Assembly (NCBI GenBank): GCA_022410635.1
Contig: JAJVDF010000193.1
Span: forward strand, 310,646-374,645
Source of the DNA: Tretioscincus oriximinensis
Lineage: Eukaryota; Chordata; Lepidosauria; Squamata; Gymnophthalmidae
Length of the DNA stretch: 64,000 nucleotides
Direction of reading: 5' to 3'
Shown: one piece after another, positions 1 through 12,289 of the stretch
How positions within the stretch are numbered: position 1 is the first letter of the stretch
Layout of the letters: each line of letters starts with the position of its first letter
Made by a program: the position numbers and the translations under genes
Notes under the pieces: generated by a model
What the model was told of the DNA's origin: nothing
What the model saw: only the letters and a program-made list of their open reading frames with translations
The model's database searches: none

Positions 1-94
1 AAGAAGAAGAAGAAGAAGAAGAAGAAGAAGAAGAAGAAGAAGAAGAAGAAGAAGAAGAAGAAGAAGAAGAAGAAGAAGAAGAAGAAGAAGAAGA
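1..94. repeat. (GAA)n microsatellite, SINE tail
   Basis: Uninterrupted AAG/GAA triplets run from the first base of the window. They directly abut the 3' end of a minus-strand SINE, so they are the expanded (TTC)n tail of that SINE. The left edge is cut by the window. Confidence 0.97.
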
Positions 95-345
95 ACTGGG
101 TTCTTATACCCCACTTTTCTCACCTTACAAAGGGACTCAAAGCGGCTTACAAGGGTATTCTTCCCCATCATGCTGTGGTGGTTCCCATGTATCTACTTGC
201 AGTCACTTCTTGCTTTCAAATAGCTGGGTTGGGTAGAGTTACAGGCTAGTGGAAGGTGCTCACTCCTCCCCACTTCTGACATAGGGCTTCGAAACCCAAT
301 GTCCCAGATGATAGACAGTTTCCTAAGTGACTGATCCATCAGTTA
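95..345 (-). mobile_element. tRNA-derived SINE, (TTC)n-tailed family, copy 1
   Basis: On the minus strand this reads as a tRNA-like head with a box-B-like GTTTCGAAGCCC motif (diverged here), a middle part shared with the copies at 12290, 21881, 43208 and 57898, and a 3' end with the ...GGTATAAGAACCC... motif before the (TTC)n tail. The arrangement resembles reptilian (Sauria-type) SINEs. The head is somewhat degraded and its boundary is approximate. Confidence 0.85.
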
Positions 346-3300
346 TAGGATGATTCTGCACTGACCCATATATCGAATCAATAAGCATTCTAGGATCCTC
401 CTTGCACATAGATTTTTAGTGTTGCTCATAGTCTGTCAGTTATTAGGTGTCTCCAAAGGTGGAAAAGGTGCAGCAAAACAATAACCCGGAAGCAATGCCT
501 TCTAAGAAAATTGCTTGCTGCCCAGACAGCTAGGTAGGCTACAGGGCAGGTGCACAGACTTACATTCATTTGCTACTTGCTTCCATGATATTCTGACATG
601 CACAACCAGCACAAAATATCAGAAGTGCACAATTACTGCCAGCATGCATGCACGATTTACTTTTGGGGGCTCTGTACATAGGCGCTATCTACCATCAAGA
701 TGACAGATCCTGGCAGCAGTGTTCAGATAGGTAGGCCCCTAGCACTGTAGAAGAAAATTGAGTGATCTTTTTCAAAATATAATGATAATGCATAATATTT
801 CCTCTTTATTCCTTGTGTGATTGTCATGGACATGCGCAGCAATTCCAATACAACTGTAGCATTTAAGCACGATATGCACCCCAACTAGATGCAACCATAG
901 TGATAAAAAATGTACCATTTTCACAAGATTCATATAAATTAGTTTAAAAGCTAATTTATTAGTTTAGCTAATAATTAGTTTAGATTGATTTCATCATTAG
1001 AATAGGTATCAGTTTTGATATTCATCTTTGAAATTTGATTTCAGCATCCACTATTTGACTTTGTCACTGTATAATAGCACTTGAACCTGTGAAACTAAAA
1101 CCTACAAGAGCGGTTGGATGTCTGAAAAATATGGTCTTTAAATGAAGTCTGTGTTCAATATTAAATATTCATATGTTAAAAAAAATTAGCATTTATGGTA
1201 AGAGCAGATTTTTAATGATTTATACTGATTATTTCAGAAGTCAAAGTAAAATGCTAATTTAATTAATGAAAGAAAGGGAAAGTTTTCTCATGTGCTTTGT
1301 TTTATTACTAAAGATTTTGTGCTAGAAACCCTTAGCTTTGCAAAAGTTCATTCATTAGTCAACAAATGGCTATGACCATTTAGTTTTAGAGAAGGTGAGT
1401 ATACTATGTTTACACATGTTCACCTTCCCATTTGGCTTGAGTTTTAGCTGAGCCCAGGGGCAGACTGGCCAGCATGCCAGTGTGCCTGAGGGTGTGTGAG
1501 GGCCCTTTGGGGGTTCTAATAAGGATCCTTGGGCTCTAATAAAAGGGCCCTGCTAGTACCTGGGCTGGTGGCCCCTGATGTGTGCACTTTTTAATATACT
1601 GGGACTGGCCTGCAGCCTTCTGCCTCTTCCTTCAGCAGCAGATCTGTATCTAGGCTGCTGTAATGTTAAAAGGGCTTTCCAAGGCTTTGCTTTTCCTGCT
1701 GTTCATCCCCTAGCCCTTCCTGCTTCGTCACTTGCTCCACTGGTGACAAATTACTGAAGACAGAAGAGAAAATACTCTGCTGCCTTATCTGCCTTCTGTC
1801 TTGCTGCCTGGTCATCATCAGCCACAGGCAGCTGAGCTGATTGAAACTGAACTTTTTCTGCCAGGTAGAATTCCTCTTAATATAGTAGACAGAATGTTAA
1901 TGTGAAAATGTTCAGAACAAGCAAACAGTTTGGAAGTATCCACTATTCTCTTTACTGTTAATTTGTTGTTTTAAAAAAAAATTTAAAAATCTTAATTGCA
2001 CTTTTTTCCACGTACACATTTTTGATTTTTTTTTTCAAAAAACTAACGATAGTTCTGGGTGGGCGGGCCTCTTTGTTTCCTGGCAACCAATATTTTTTGT
2101 TTCAAATTGTTAGTATAATATAGGTTTATGAGAATATATTAAAAAGTTATCAAGCAATGTAATCCATATATTTCAATGTTATTGGTGAACAATAAAAAAA
2201 GGATTTTTAAATACTGTATCTCAGTAAATTTAATCTGGTCATAATTCCATGTACTCTGGTGAGATTAATAAGAAGCTAGTGAAGGAGCTGGTTCTGTTTG
2301 GCTTTAGAGGCGAAATATCACTTATCCATTCATCCAGGTACCTCACAGTCTTGTATCTTGGCAGCTTCCTTTTCACTTACAACCTATGTCTAACATTTCT
2401 TCACTTGTGAAATGAAATAAGATCACAGCCTGAGGTGGTGTCGCTTCGGGCAATGGTATAGCTTCAGGCAAGTTTTTCAATATCAAGATATATTTTTATA
2501 TGTTTCTGTTTGAGGACAGTGAGTTCTGAATTATTATTTTGAGAGGAAAATCGGGTGTGGGGGGGGAATGGAACAGCTCAGGATCACATCAAAAGGCCAA
2601 CTGATCCACCATTGCTATTCCACAGTGATCACAAGGATGCAATAGTGGTCAGTCTATATTTCCAGTTAAATGCTGGAAGGCAAAATATGTTTCTGTACAT
2701 TTCATTCCAATATTGTTCACAGCATAACACCATTATAGAATGGGAAATACACCTTTGAATTCTGCCAAGTGAAAAAAGAGGAGGAGGAGAATTGCTTTAC
2801 ACAAACTCACTGGAAATGGACAGCAATGTTAGAATGTCTGTCACCTCACCCTGTAAATAACTTTTGATCATACTAGTTTTCAAGCCTAAGTTTAAGATTT
2901 AGTTTACCTACATGGCAGCTGATTCTGTTGTCAGTTCCAATTTGTTAACACTAAGCTTTGAGGATGAGAAAGATATAGCACTCCAAAAAAAAGTAAACTC
3001 CAATATTGAGTGAGATGTGCATACTTGAACTGTGCTATCCACTCAGCTTAGATTAATAATGAACAATACCAGTATGTCGCTTTTGATGTTTGCTAGGTAG
3101 TTTATAGGAATTTAGTTGGCAAAGCCAGTTCCTGAACAAAAACACTGGCACAGGTCATTTACATGCTTATGCAGATTACAGCAGATGCCACCTGAGACTT
3201 GGGCACCCAAAATAGAGCACAGTCCAGTTTACTAGTAAACTTTGATATCCAAATCTTTAATGTGCCAGGATCCTGATCTGGAATATTGGGCCACATGCAG

Positions 3301-3998
3301 AATGCAAATGCTCTTCCCCTTCTGGTAAGAGTGTGCATTGCCAAAACAGTTCCCCCTCCAGACTAGAAACTCTGGTCCATGCTATTTTTTTTATAAGTAA
3401 ATCTTAATGTGCTTGATCTGGAGTAGCCATAGCAGTGTTGGTCAGAATTACAACATTCACATGTTACAATGCAGATTCGACACATGCCTCTTGTACTCAC
3501 ACCCATGCTAACTCAGTTCTGGTCTACGGACAGAAGTGCCATGACTCAATCTGGAGCAGACAACACCGGTACAGATTAATGTGGTCTACCTTATTCTGCA
3601 TTAGAGAGATCTTGGAACAGATCTGATCTACATTTCCACTAGTCCCATGCAGACAATATGGATTACTGAACTCCTTAAACCAAAATATTAAATATGTGCA
3701 TAGAGGGCCTTTTATTCCTGGTTTTCAGAGATTCTATAATTGGTTTAACCTTCACAGCCAATGGTGGAAGCTAGCAGACATGCTATCCCATTATGAATTT
3801 CCTTGTCCATACCAGTGACAATCAGTTCCAGCCTAATATGATCCCCCACCCCTATTGTCCAGGCTACAACAAGTAAGTGTGAATCCAGGCTATGATTCCC
3901 TGATTATTATTCTTTCACCATAAAATGAAGTAAGTGCAAACACAAGCAAACTGAAAATATGGAGCAGGAGACAAAGTAAGTAAAAGGGAAGCCATTAC
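346..3998. other. Intronic sequence, no gene recognised
   Basis: This lies inside the inferred TNNI3K intron, and also in the LRRC53 intron that follows its LRR exon. It is AT-rich with no convincing exon on either strand. A GC-richer patch near 1445-1600 contains partly self-complementary runs (GGGCCC, CTGGCC) and looks like an old repeat, but I cannot assign it. The 3' cytoplasmic exon(s) of LRRC53 were not found here and are presumably left of the window. Confidence 0.6.
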
Positions 3999-4805
3999 CT
4001 AAAAAGGAAAAAACAGCAACCAGTGCAATGTCTCTCTCATAATTCCTCGTTGTATTTTTCAAAATGCCAGGAGGATGCTTAATTGAAGACTGACAGCTGA
4101 CCTCTGTGAGCTCAAGCAGATTGGTCACTGACAGGTTTTCAGAAGCTTTGCAGGTCACATTATCAGCATTGCGAAGCATCTTTGATGAAGAATTGACGTA
4201 TTTCCTTAGAAATGCAGCTAAGTCATAAAGCTGGCATGTGCAGTTCCACCAATTCTGGTCTAAACTTAGAAGCCTCAGCTGACTGAGTGAAGAAAAGGTG
4301 TCAGGGATAACAGCTAGCCTGTTCCTCGACAGGTCAAGTTCCATCAGCTGTATGAGGCTATGGAAGGCTTCTTTCTCAATGATGTTAATGAAATTGTTTG
4401 ATAAATCCAAGATCCTAAGATTGATAAGGTTTCCCATTTCAAAACTTTCACTTGTTATGCTAGTTAACTGATTCCCATTCAAATGGAGTCTAATGAGATC
4501 TTCCATGTTCTTAAACCAGGTGCCACAAATATTGCTCAAAATGTTGTTGCTTAGCACCAGTATCTGGAGCTTCTTGAGCTCATGAAATGTGCTGTATGTG
4601 ATAGAAGAACTTGATATTTGGTTCTGGTCCAGAAGTAAAGTCTTCAGGGCTCTAAGTCCAAGGAAAGCATCATCATTTATAGTCGCAATTCCATTAGTGC
4701 TGAGGCTCAAGAATGTTGCATTAAGCAGGAAAGACAGGTTAAACCCTTCAACTGCAGTCATGCTGCCATCTATTATAATTAGTGCCTTTGTGGATGCAGG
4801 TGTCG
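3999..4805 (-). CDS. LRRC53: LRRC53 leucine-rich-repeat exon (partial gene)
   Basis: This is one internal coding exon of a type I membrane LRR protein. The acceptor (TTTACAG) ends at 4806 and the donor (AG|GTAATG) starts at 3998. The exon is 807 nt: two bases completing a codon, 268 codons, and one base of the next. Seen in the protein: about seven consecutive LxxLxLxxNxL repeats, then an LRRCT cap starting NWWNCTC with two further cysteines, several N-glycosylation sequons (NCT, NSS, NVT, NLS, NTT), and the start of a hydrophobic transmembrane segment (IALVAVFSFLG) that must continue in the next exon. From memory of the human protein, TLLL..NQISSSS and VLSNN match LRRC53 at the same places. 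The exon is antisense within a TNNI3K intron, as in mammals. The signal-peptide/LRRNT exon (expected to the right) and the cytoplasmic exon (to the left) were not found. Ligand and function are not known to me. Confidence 0.9.
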
Positions 4806-5188
4806 CTGTAAAGGAATGGAAATGCAAGTAAAGGTTTGCAAATCATATCCTCAATTCCTATTTACTAGAATTATAGAGTCATAACATTTAGAAAAAATGA
4901 AAAATGAGAACATAAGAGGCCCTTTGCTGGACTGGGCAAAGCAAATACAGTCTCCAAAAAAACAGGAGCCAAATGTAAATGTAAACAACATATAATACAC
5001 TATAACAAATGTATAAACATATTATATAATCAGTAGGTAATAAAATAAAAGGGTAATGGCTATGATACAAATAAAACAGTCATATATAGAATTATAAAAG
5101 GAAATCTCCACACCCTGTGGATCCAAGAATTCTTCTAAGGAGTCTGCAAATGGTCAGACATGTTTTGATGCTTGGGTCTTCCTCAGGA
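4806..5188. other. Intronic sequence, nothing recognised
   Basis: AT-rich intron sequence between the LRRC53 exon and the nested repeat block that starts near 5189. No exon or repeat is recognised. Confidence 0.5.
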
Positions 5189-5262
5189 GCACCTGAAGAA
5201 GTAGACGTGTCTACGAAAGCTTATGCCACCCACTTTTCTCAAGTAAGTCTCAAAGTGCTGCT
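5189..5262 (+). mobile_element. Retroposon-like element, left part, split by CR1
   Basis: The sequence CTGAAGAAGTAGACGTGTCT and what follows, up to ...CAAAGTGCTGCT, is shared with the copies at 15354 and 16055. It breaks off at 5262 where the CR1 element begins. The rest of the same repeat unit (CTCCTTTGCTGG...) resumes at 7652, directly after the CR1 tail. Confidence 0.85.
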
Positions 5263-7651
5263 CACTCCTGTAACTGATCCCATAGGAAACAGTGACAACA
5301 ATACGATAACTTTCAACCTGAATGTGGACAGAAAGTTGTCAAGCAGTTCCAACACGGTAACTTTCAACTTCCACACAGGAAATTTTCCCAAAATGAGGAA
5401 AATGGTAAAAAATAAAATAAAAGGGAAAGTGAGAAAAGTCCAGTCCCTTCAAAAAGCGTGGGAATTGTTTGTAAATACAATATTGGAAGCTCAAATAAAA
5501 TGCATTCCCAAGAGAAGAAAGGGTTCTGCCAAGTCCAAGAAGACACCCGTATGGCTTACCTCTGCAGTAAAGGAAGTAATTAGAATGAAGAGAAGCTCNT
5601 TTAAAAAGTGGAAGGCTTATCCTAGTGAGGAGAACAGAAGGGAGCACAAACTGTGGCAAACCAAATGCAAGGTGGTAGTGAGGGATGCGGAAAAAAACTT
5701 TGAGGAGCACATTGCAAAGAATATTAAAAGAAATAATAAGGACTTTTTCAAATACATCAGAAATAAGAATCCTACCAGGAAAGCCGTTGGACCACTCGAG
5801 ATTGCAGAGAGGTTAAATGAATTTTTTGCTTCAGTTTTCACTGAAGAAGACAGAGGGAATTTACCCACAACAGATTTAGTTTTCTCAGAAAGAACACCAG
5901 AGGAATTGAACGGGATAGAGATAACAAGGGAGGAGGTCCTTGCTAGCCTAAATAAGCTGAACATTTATAAATCCCCAGGGCCAGACGGCATTCCCACAAG
6001 AATTCTTAAAGAACTCAAATGCGAAATTGCCGAACTTCTAACCAAAATATTTAATCTTTCCTTAAGATCAGGCATAGTACCAATAGATTGGAAGGTAGCT
6101 AATGTAACACCAATCTTCAAAAAAGGATCCCAGGGTGATCCCGGAAATTATAGACCAATCAGTTTAACATCAATTCCAGGTAAAGTGTTGGAAACCTTAA
6201 TTAAGGACAAAATTACTAAACACATGGAGAAGCACGCATTGCTGAATGAAACTCAGCATGGCTTCAGCAAAGGTAAATCATGCCTTACCAACTTGCTAGA
6301 ATTCTTTGAGAATGTAAACAAACATGTAGATAAAGGGGATCCAGTTGATATTGTGTATCTAGATTTTCAGAAGGCGTTTGATAAAGTCCCTCATCAAAGG
6401 CTTCTAAAAAAACTCCATACTCATGGTATAAGAGGACAGACTTTGTCCTGGATTGGAAACTGGCTAAAAGATAGAAAACAGAGGGTAGTATTAAATGGAC
6501 AGTTCTCTGAGTGGAAAGAGGTAAGAAGTGGGGTACCCCAGGGATCTGTACTGGGACCCTTGCTTTTCAATATATTTATAAATGATCTGGATGCCGAGGT
6601 AAATGGTGAAGTAGCCAAGTTTGCTGACGACACTAAACTGTTCAGGGTAGTGAAAACTGAAAATGATTGTAAGGCACTCCAGGGTGATTTATTGAAATTG
6701 GGTGAGTGGGCATCAAAGTGGCAAATGCACTTCAACTTAAGCAAGTGCAAGGTCATGCATATTGGGGCAAAGAACCCAAAATACTCCTACCACCTGATGG
6801 GAACCAAGCTTTCTGTGACCGAGCAAGAAAAGGATCTTGGGGTGTTAGTGGACAATTCAATGAAAATGTCAACCCAGTGTGCAGCAGCAGCAAAAAAGGC
6901 AAATTCCATGTTGGGGATAATTAGGAAAGGAATCAAAAATAAGTCAGCAAATGTTGTTTTGCCTCTTTATAAATCTGTGGTGAGGCCACATTTGGAATNC
7001 TGTGTTCAATTCTGGTCACCACATCTCAAGAGGGATATTTTGGAACTGGAGAAGGTGCAGAAAAGGGCAACAAAAATGATCAAGGGTCTGGAGCACCTCC
7101 CTTACGAAGCAAGGCTGCAACGTCTGGGCCTCTTCAGCCTTGAAAGGAGACGTTTGAGGGGTGATCTGATTGAAGTGTACAAAATCATGCATGGGATCGA
7201 CAGGGTGAATAGAGAAAAATGTTTTCTCTATCACACAACACAAGGACCAGAGGGCACTCCTTAAAACTGTTGGGTAGAAAAGTGAGAACAGACAAAGGAA
7301 AGTATTTTTTCACCCAGAGGGTCATCGGCCTGTGGAATTTACTTCCTGAAGAGGTAGTGGTAGCTAACAGCTTGGATAGTTTCAAGACAGGACTAGACAG
7401 GTTTATGGGCACTAAGGGTATAAATGGATACTAGGATGGATGTCTGGATGTAGCCTCCGGGATGGAGCAACAGGCAGGACTTTTGAAATACCATTTGCAG
7501 GGAGTCACGAACAGGAGCAGCATATTTTGCTTTCCTCTGTTTGGACTGCCCAGGTGCATCTGGTGGGTCTCTGCGTGACACAGAATGCTGGACTCGATGG
7601 GCTGTGGCCTGATCCAGTATGGCTCTTCTTATGTTCTTATGTTCTTATGTT
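5263..7651 (+). mobile_element. CR1 LINE, 5'-truncated, near-intact reverse transcriptase
   Basis: A non-LTR retrotransposon of about 2.4 kb. The reading frame begins at the very end of the endonuclease domain, where the usual SDH motif is changed to SDN (about 5289-5297). It continues through the linker into a complete RT core: the YLDFQKAFD aspartate motif (about 6353-6382), GVPQGSVLGPLLFN, and the catalytic FADD box (about 6620-6631). A one-base deletion in an A run (7215-7219, five A's where the copy at 59.6 kb has six) shifts the frame, so the normal C-terminal part lies in another frame. Two N bases (5599, 6999) interrupt the read. The 3' end carries ATGTTCTT octamer repeats. The element is inserted into another repeat, and its close match to the 59.3-kb copy suggests recent activity. 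Being 5'-truncated and frameshifted, it cannot be autonomous. Confidence 0.95.
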
Positions 7652-7699
7652 CTCCTTTGCTGGACTTTCTACTAGACTAACACGGCTATTTCTCTGAAA
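7652..7699 (+). mobile_element. Retroposon-like element, right end, split by CR1
   Basis: This begins CTCCTTTGCTGGAC and ends ...GGCTATTTCTCTGAAA, exactly as the copy ending at 16178 does. It completes the unit interrupted at 5262. Confidence 0.85.
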
Positions 7700-9315
7700 A
7701 ATACTACTGTCAATAAAGTTAAGTACAAGTGCAAATAAATCTACACCCAATGCAAAACAATGGAAATAAACCTTAAATATCATAAACCTTAAATATCATA
7801 AACCTTAAATATCATATATCGCTGAGGGACATTAAAAAATATCCAAACTTTCATTATAAAACTGACAAATTAAAAATAAAACTCTGCCAAACGTACAGCT
7901 CAAACATACATGGTGGTTAATCAGATTCTGCTCGGGTGATATAACTTTCACTGTTATATATCATTGATATCGTTTAGACCTTGGTTTAAATATAACAAAT
8001 TTTGCAAGCATTTTAATTTTTTCCTACTTTACTATGCTCCAGTATGACATATTTGTTCTAGGAACAGAAAACCATCTGTTCCACTAGGTCTCAAAGTTAA
8101 TGCATCACTTATTGGTATGATTTTTGCTGAAATACTCAAAAAGATATTTCCTCCCCGCCACTATTTCCAGCAGAAACCAAAAGCAAACAGCACTTTAATG
8201 CTAACACTAAGCAAGCAACGTCGAGCTTTTCCACATGCTGTTCAGCCACCCTGCCTTGATCCTGACCTAGTCCCCCCTGCTAGTGGCTGTCATTTGAGCT
8301 GCCACACCAATTCACTTATGCTAATGCTTATCTATGCTGGTGGGTCATTTGTTTTCCCTTTATGTTACGAATTATTTTGCCGTCGGCAAATGTAATAAAC
8401 TTGACAGGGTGTTCGTTCTCTTATTGATGCCTTGGAGGATTTCCCATAGGTCTCTCATTAATGCATTTGGATGCAGTACCCTACCGTGATATGTATTGCT
8501 TTTAATCAGGTCCTTTATATGAGAAAGATTAGTTGAGACTTTTGCCTGAAACATCCAGTTGCAAAGAAGCGACCATTAAATGAGCAATGATTTTTATTTT
8601 TTAGGAGAAAGGTTTAGAGTTATTATGAGTTATCACGTCTTTGGCATCTCCTGTTCTGCCACTTGGCCATATTAACATATTTACGTTTCTAGTTCTATAT
8701 TGGAATAGCAAGATTCTGCTGGAACTGCCAGTCATTTCCTGCAGTGCATAATGCTGATTTCCCCTGTGCCTTTGCTAGCAATCCAGGATTGCAACTTGAA
8801 ATTCTTCCACATGTAGAAGAATAGAATAGTTCAATTCAGTGACCAGTTAGCCGAATTCTAGGAGATAATAGGTTACATTGTGATATTTCTTGCTGTAATA
8901 TCACAAAAAATATGATGAACATTATCAATTTTACCTGATCTTACCAAACACTTAGTTTAATTAATTTATTTTATAGTCTATATCTTGCCCTTCAGGACAG
9001 GTCACATTAAAATATAGTTGTAACCCTCTCTCTATTCCATCTTCCCCAGCAGGTAGCTAAACATCAAAAGCTTTGCTGTAGAAGTATGTTTTAACTAGGT
9101 GCTAAAAATCATATACTGTAGGGGGAAACTGCTGTGAAACTTTTAAAGAGAGACTCTTGGCAAGTGATTGAGAGAGCTAATCATATTTTTTTCTGATTAG
9201 AAGTCACATGCACTACCGGATGCTCATTTCAAACAATTGAATTACTCGATACTATTAATCCAGTTCATTGTTCCTTTTTAGCAACTCCTATTTCTTATTA
9301 AAAAATTAGTCCCAT
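7700..9315. other. Intronic sequence with a short tandem repeat
   Basis: Intron of TNNI3K. A 16-bp unit (AAACCTTAAATATCAT) is repeated about three times near 7766-7816. Otherwise AT-rich with no exon or repeat recognised. Confidence 0.55.
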
Positions 9316-10018
9316 ATAATGGAAGTCTCTGGAAACCATGTCCTATGAGGAATGGTTAAAGGATCTAGGGATGTTTTGTCTGCAAAAGAGAAGACTGAGA
9401 GGAGACTTGATAGCTTCTACAAATATCTGAAGGGCTGTCACAGAGCAGAGGGATCAGCATTGTTCCCACTGGTACATGGAAGGACTAGAAACAATGGGAT
9501 GAAACTGCAAGGGAGTAAATTTAGATTAGATATCAGAAAAAACTTTCTAACAGTAAGGGTGATAAACCAATGGTAGCTAACAGCTTGGATAGCTTCAAGA
9601 CAGGACTAGACAGGTTTATGGATACCAAGGGTACAAATAGGTAGTAGGATGGATGTCTGGATGCTGCCTCTGAGATGGAGCAACAAGTAGTGCTCCTGAA
9701 ATGCCATTTGAAAGGAGTCATGAACAGGTGCGTATTTTGCTTTCCTCTGTTCGGACTGCCCAGATGCATCTGGTGGGCCTCTGTGTAACACAGAATGCTG
9801 GAGTAGATGGGCTCTGGCCCGATCCAGTATAGCTCTTCTTATGTTCTTATGTTCTAATGGAACAGCTTGCCACAGGTGGTGGTGAGTTTGACTTCGCTGG
9901 AAGTCTTCAAAATGAGGCTGAACAGTCATCTGGGATGGTTTAATGAATCCTGCATTGAGCAGGAGGTTGGATCCGATAGCCCTGGAGGTCCTCTATATTC
10001 CATGATTCTATGATTTTT
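9316..10018 (+). mobile_element. CR1 LINE (second subfamily), interrupted
   Basis: The 3' end of a CR1 of a different subfamily from the 5.2-kb copy. It ends GGTCCTCTATATTCCATGAT, then TCTATGAT, the classic CR1 end. Its coding strand reads like the CR1 C-terminus ([21 protein letters not shown]). The body spans 9316-9573 and 9861-10018, and is split by another CR1 at 9574-9855. Confidence 0.85.
9574..9855 (+). mobile_element. CR1 3' fragment inserted in another CR1
   Basis: Matches the last 280 bp of the octamer-tailed CR1 family, from TAGCTAACAGCTTGG to the ATGTTCTT tail. It is flanked by the 5-bp repeat AATGG (9569-9573 and 9856-9860), and the host CR1 reads on cleanly across it. Confidence 0.85.
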
Positions 10019-10080
10019 ACCAGGGCACCAATTTAACAATACTTAGCAGTGCTAGAAAAATGCATGACTCTCTCAGTGGT

Positions 10081-10256
10081 GACCCCAGATTATAGAATAG
10101 TCTCCCCCTGAGGAGCATCATTAAAAAGTATTTGAACATGCACTTTTAAATATTTTAATATACTAATTTTATGTCTTGTTTTTGTTTTTATTAGCTGCCT
10201 TGAGACCTTTGGGTACAAGACAGGATATAATATAAGTGTAAAATGCTAAGATTAAA
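10081..10256 (+). mobile_element. L2-like LINE 3'-UTR fragment
   Basis: Contains the string TAGTCTCCCCCTGAGG and the terminal GCCTTGAGACCTTTGGGTA motif shared with the longer L2-like copy at 41.9-42.8 kb. The (AAAT)n tail is weak. Confidence 0.6.
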
Positions 10257-11027
10257 TAACTGTAGATAGGCTAAACTAGAAAGACTTCAGTTCTGCAGGC
10301 TTATTTTCTAGAAATATCACAGTGGCAGGATCTGCCATTGTGAAAAGAACTGAACTGTTAGGATAGATGAGATATATAGGATATGAAAGGGAGTAATGGG
10401 CTGGCTGTATTTCAGAAAACAAAAAATTGCTGACTTCTGGGCCTTTTCTCTTACTACTTCTTTCCTTAGGTGTTTGTATAAACATACCTACTGTTCCCAT
10501 TCACAGATAATCAAAGCGAGGGGTCGAAGGATGTTTCCCAGCTATAATATTTCTGCTGGTCTATTTTAGAAAGCAGAAGAAAGTGCTACTAAAACAAATG
10601 AATGGGATGGGTGCTCAATGATTGTGAAAACATGTGACCTCCATGTTCTTCAAGCACTTCTATGTTGCCAGTATTGGTGTATTAGTCTTACGTTGTTTCT
10701 TGACTTAGCTAAAATTCTTCCCTATACTTACTCCATTCTCCCCACAAGGTTTTCCTACTTCGATGTTATTGGGATGTCCTAACATCTTGATTCTTCTACC
10801 AAATGTGCAACCGGAATTTTCAAAATACATTACAGTACATCAAGAAAAAAAAGGTGCAAGGAACCGCAATTTCCTGATTGCAAATTCTTTTTGATATCTT
10901 TGTGAAACAGCTCATATTCACATTCCATGTCTTTGTGTGATCTCTCAGTTAGAGAGAGAAGGCAAAATCTCATGAGAAATCACCGGCACAAAACTAATGA
11001 GAATCTTCACAGTAAGGCACAGTCGTT
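10257..11027. other. Intronic sequence, nothing recognised
   Basis: TNNI3K intron. No exon, RNA gene or clear repeat was identified. Confidence 0.5.
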
Positions 11028-11535
11028 CAGCGGTTAAGAGCCCTGCTGTTTGAAGTTCTGTGTCAGCTGTGGAGAGGGGTGAAAGCCCAGTACTGGCCTC
11101 AGCTTTATTTATTTATTTATTTATTTATTTGTCTCTCTGTCTGTCTGTTTGTTTACATTTTTATATCACCCTATACCCGATGGTCTCTGGGCGTTTAACA
11201 ATAAAACACAATTAAGTTAAAAACAGCCACATCTAAAAATTAGGGAAAGGACAGCAGTTTCTCAGCCAAAGACCAGGCCAAAGAGGTGTGTCTTCAAGTG
11301 TTTTCTGAATGTGCACAGAGATGGTGATTGACGCACCTTGAGGGAGACACTATTTCACAGTCTGGCAGCTGCTGCATAAAACATCCTAGCCATTCAAAAG
11401 CAAGAAATTGTGATTAGATAAATGTGGACTATCACAGCATGGTGGGGAAGATATCTTCAAGTGAAAAATAAGCCTGTAAGCTGCTTTGAGTCCCTTCATG
11501 TGAGAAAGGAAGGGTATAAAAACCCAGTTCCCCTC
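11028..11535 (+). mobile_element. (TTC)n-family SINE split by another repeat
   Basis: The tRNA-like head (GTTCAGCGGTTAAGAGCCC...) is at about 11028-11100. The SINE 3' half, ending GGGTATAAAAACCCAGTTCC, is at about 11384-11535. Between them lies a foreign block beginning with a (TTTA)n run (11105-11130) and continuing as a minus-strand L2-related 3' end (TTTTTATATCACCCTATACC). Both SINE halves are diverged, so this is an old insertion. Confidence 0.65.
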
Positions 11536-12289
11536 TTCTTGGTTAGTCCAGAATTGAATATTGAGCGTGCTCAAGATTACTTCCTGGTTACTTGGCTCAT
11601 CCATTTCACATGGATTTGAAGATTTTCTAATGGTTTGCTTGCGAAAGGAAGAAAGTAAGTATGCAGGGGCTCACAGTCAAGTTATTTTGGAACTTAATGC
11701 ATTGTATGGGGGTATCCTCAAAACACAGATTGTACAGCTGTTATGAAGCAGCTAGTTTGGAAATTAGAAGCATTAGATCCCTCTTTATTGCACTGTTTGT
11801 AAAAGGATCTTTCCCAAAGCTTTCACATTTGATTACAATATATAGCCCAGAACATGAAGGCTCCATCCCAGCAAGGCATTTTTAGGGCCATAGGAGCACT
11901 ATGGAAGCACTGCTGTGATGAGTTTGCCCAGTGATTTGACAGCACTAACAAAATATAGTAGGAAAAAGAACTTTTGGAGAGCTCCAAAGTTTCTTTTTCT
12001 CACTATAGTGCAAGGGAGGGCAGACACCTACCTCTTTTCCTGCTGTTCCTAGGCACCACCATGGTGTTTACAAGGCAGTGCACATGTCTGGAGTGTGCAA
12101 AATGAGGCTACACATGTGTGCATGGCTGTTCAACACTCGATGGAGATGAGCACTTGCTCTTGCCCCAATATGGCTATGTTTCTGGCCATGGTGCCACCAC
12201 GGTACTAAAACTGCCCCATCTCTATGGGGCCTAAGGTGTTAAAATGAATCCTTTGCATACCAAAACATATTCTAGAAATTTTTATTAAG
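11536..12289. other. Intronic sequence, nothing recognised
   Basis: TNNI3K intron with no exon or repeat that I can name. Confidence 0.5.

Noticed and set aside
5117..5262. Start of the CR1 coding region at the first ATG (5117)
   Set aside because: The sequence before about 5263 belongs to the LRRC53/TNNI3K intron and to the host repeat; the frame is open there by chance.
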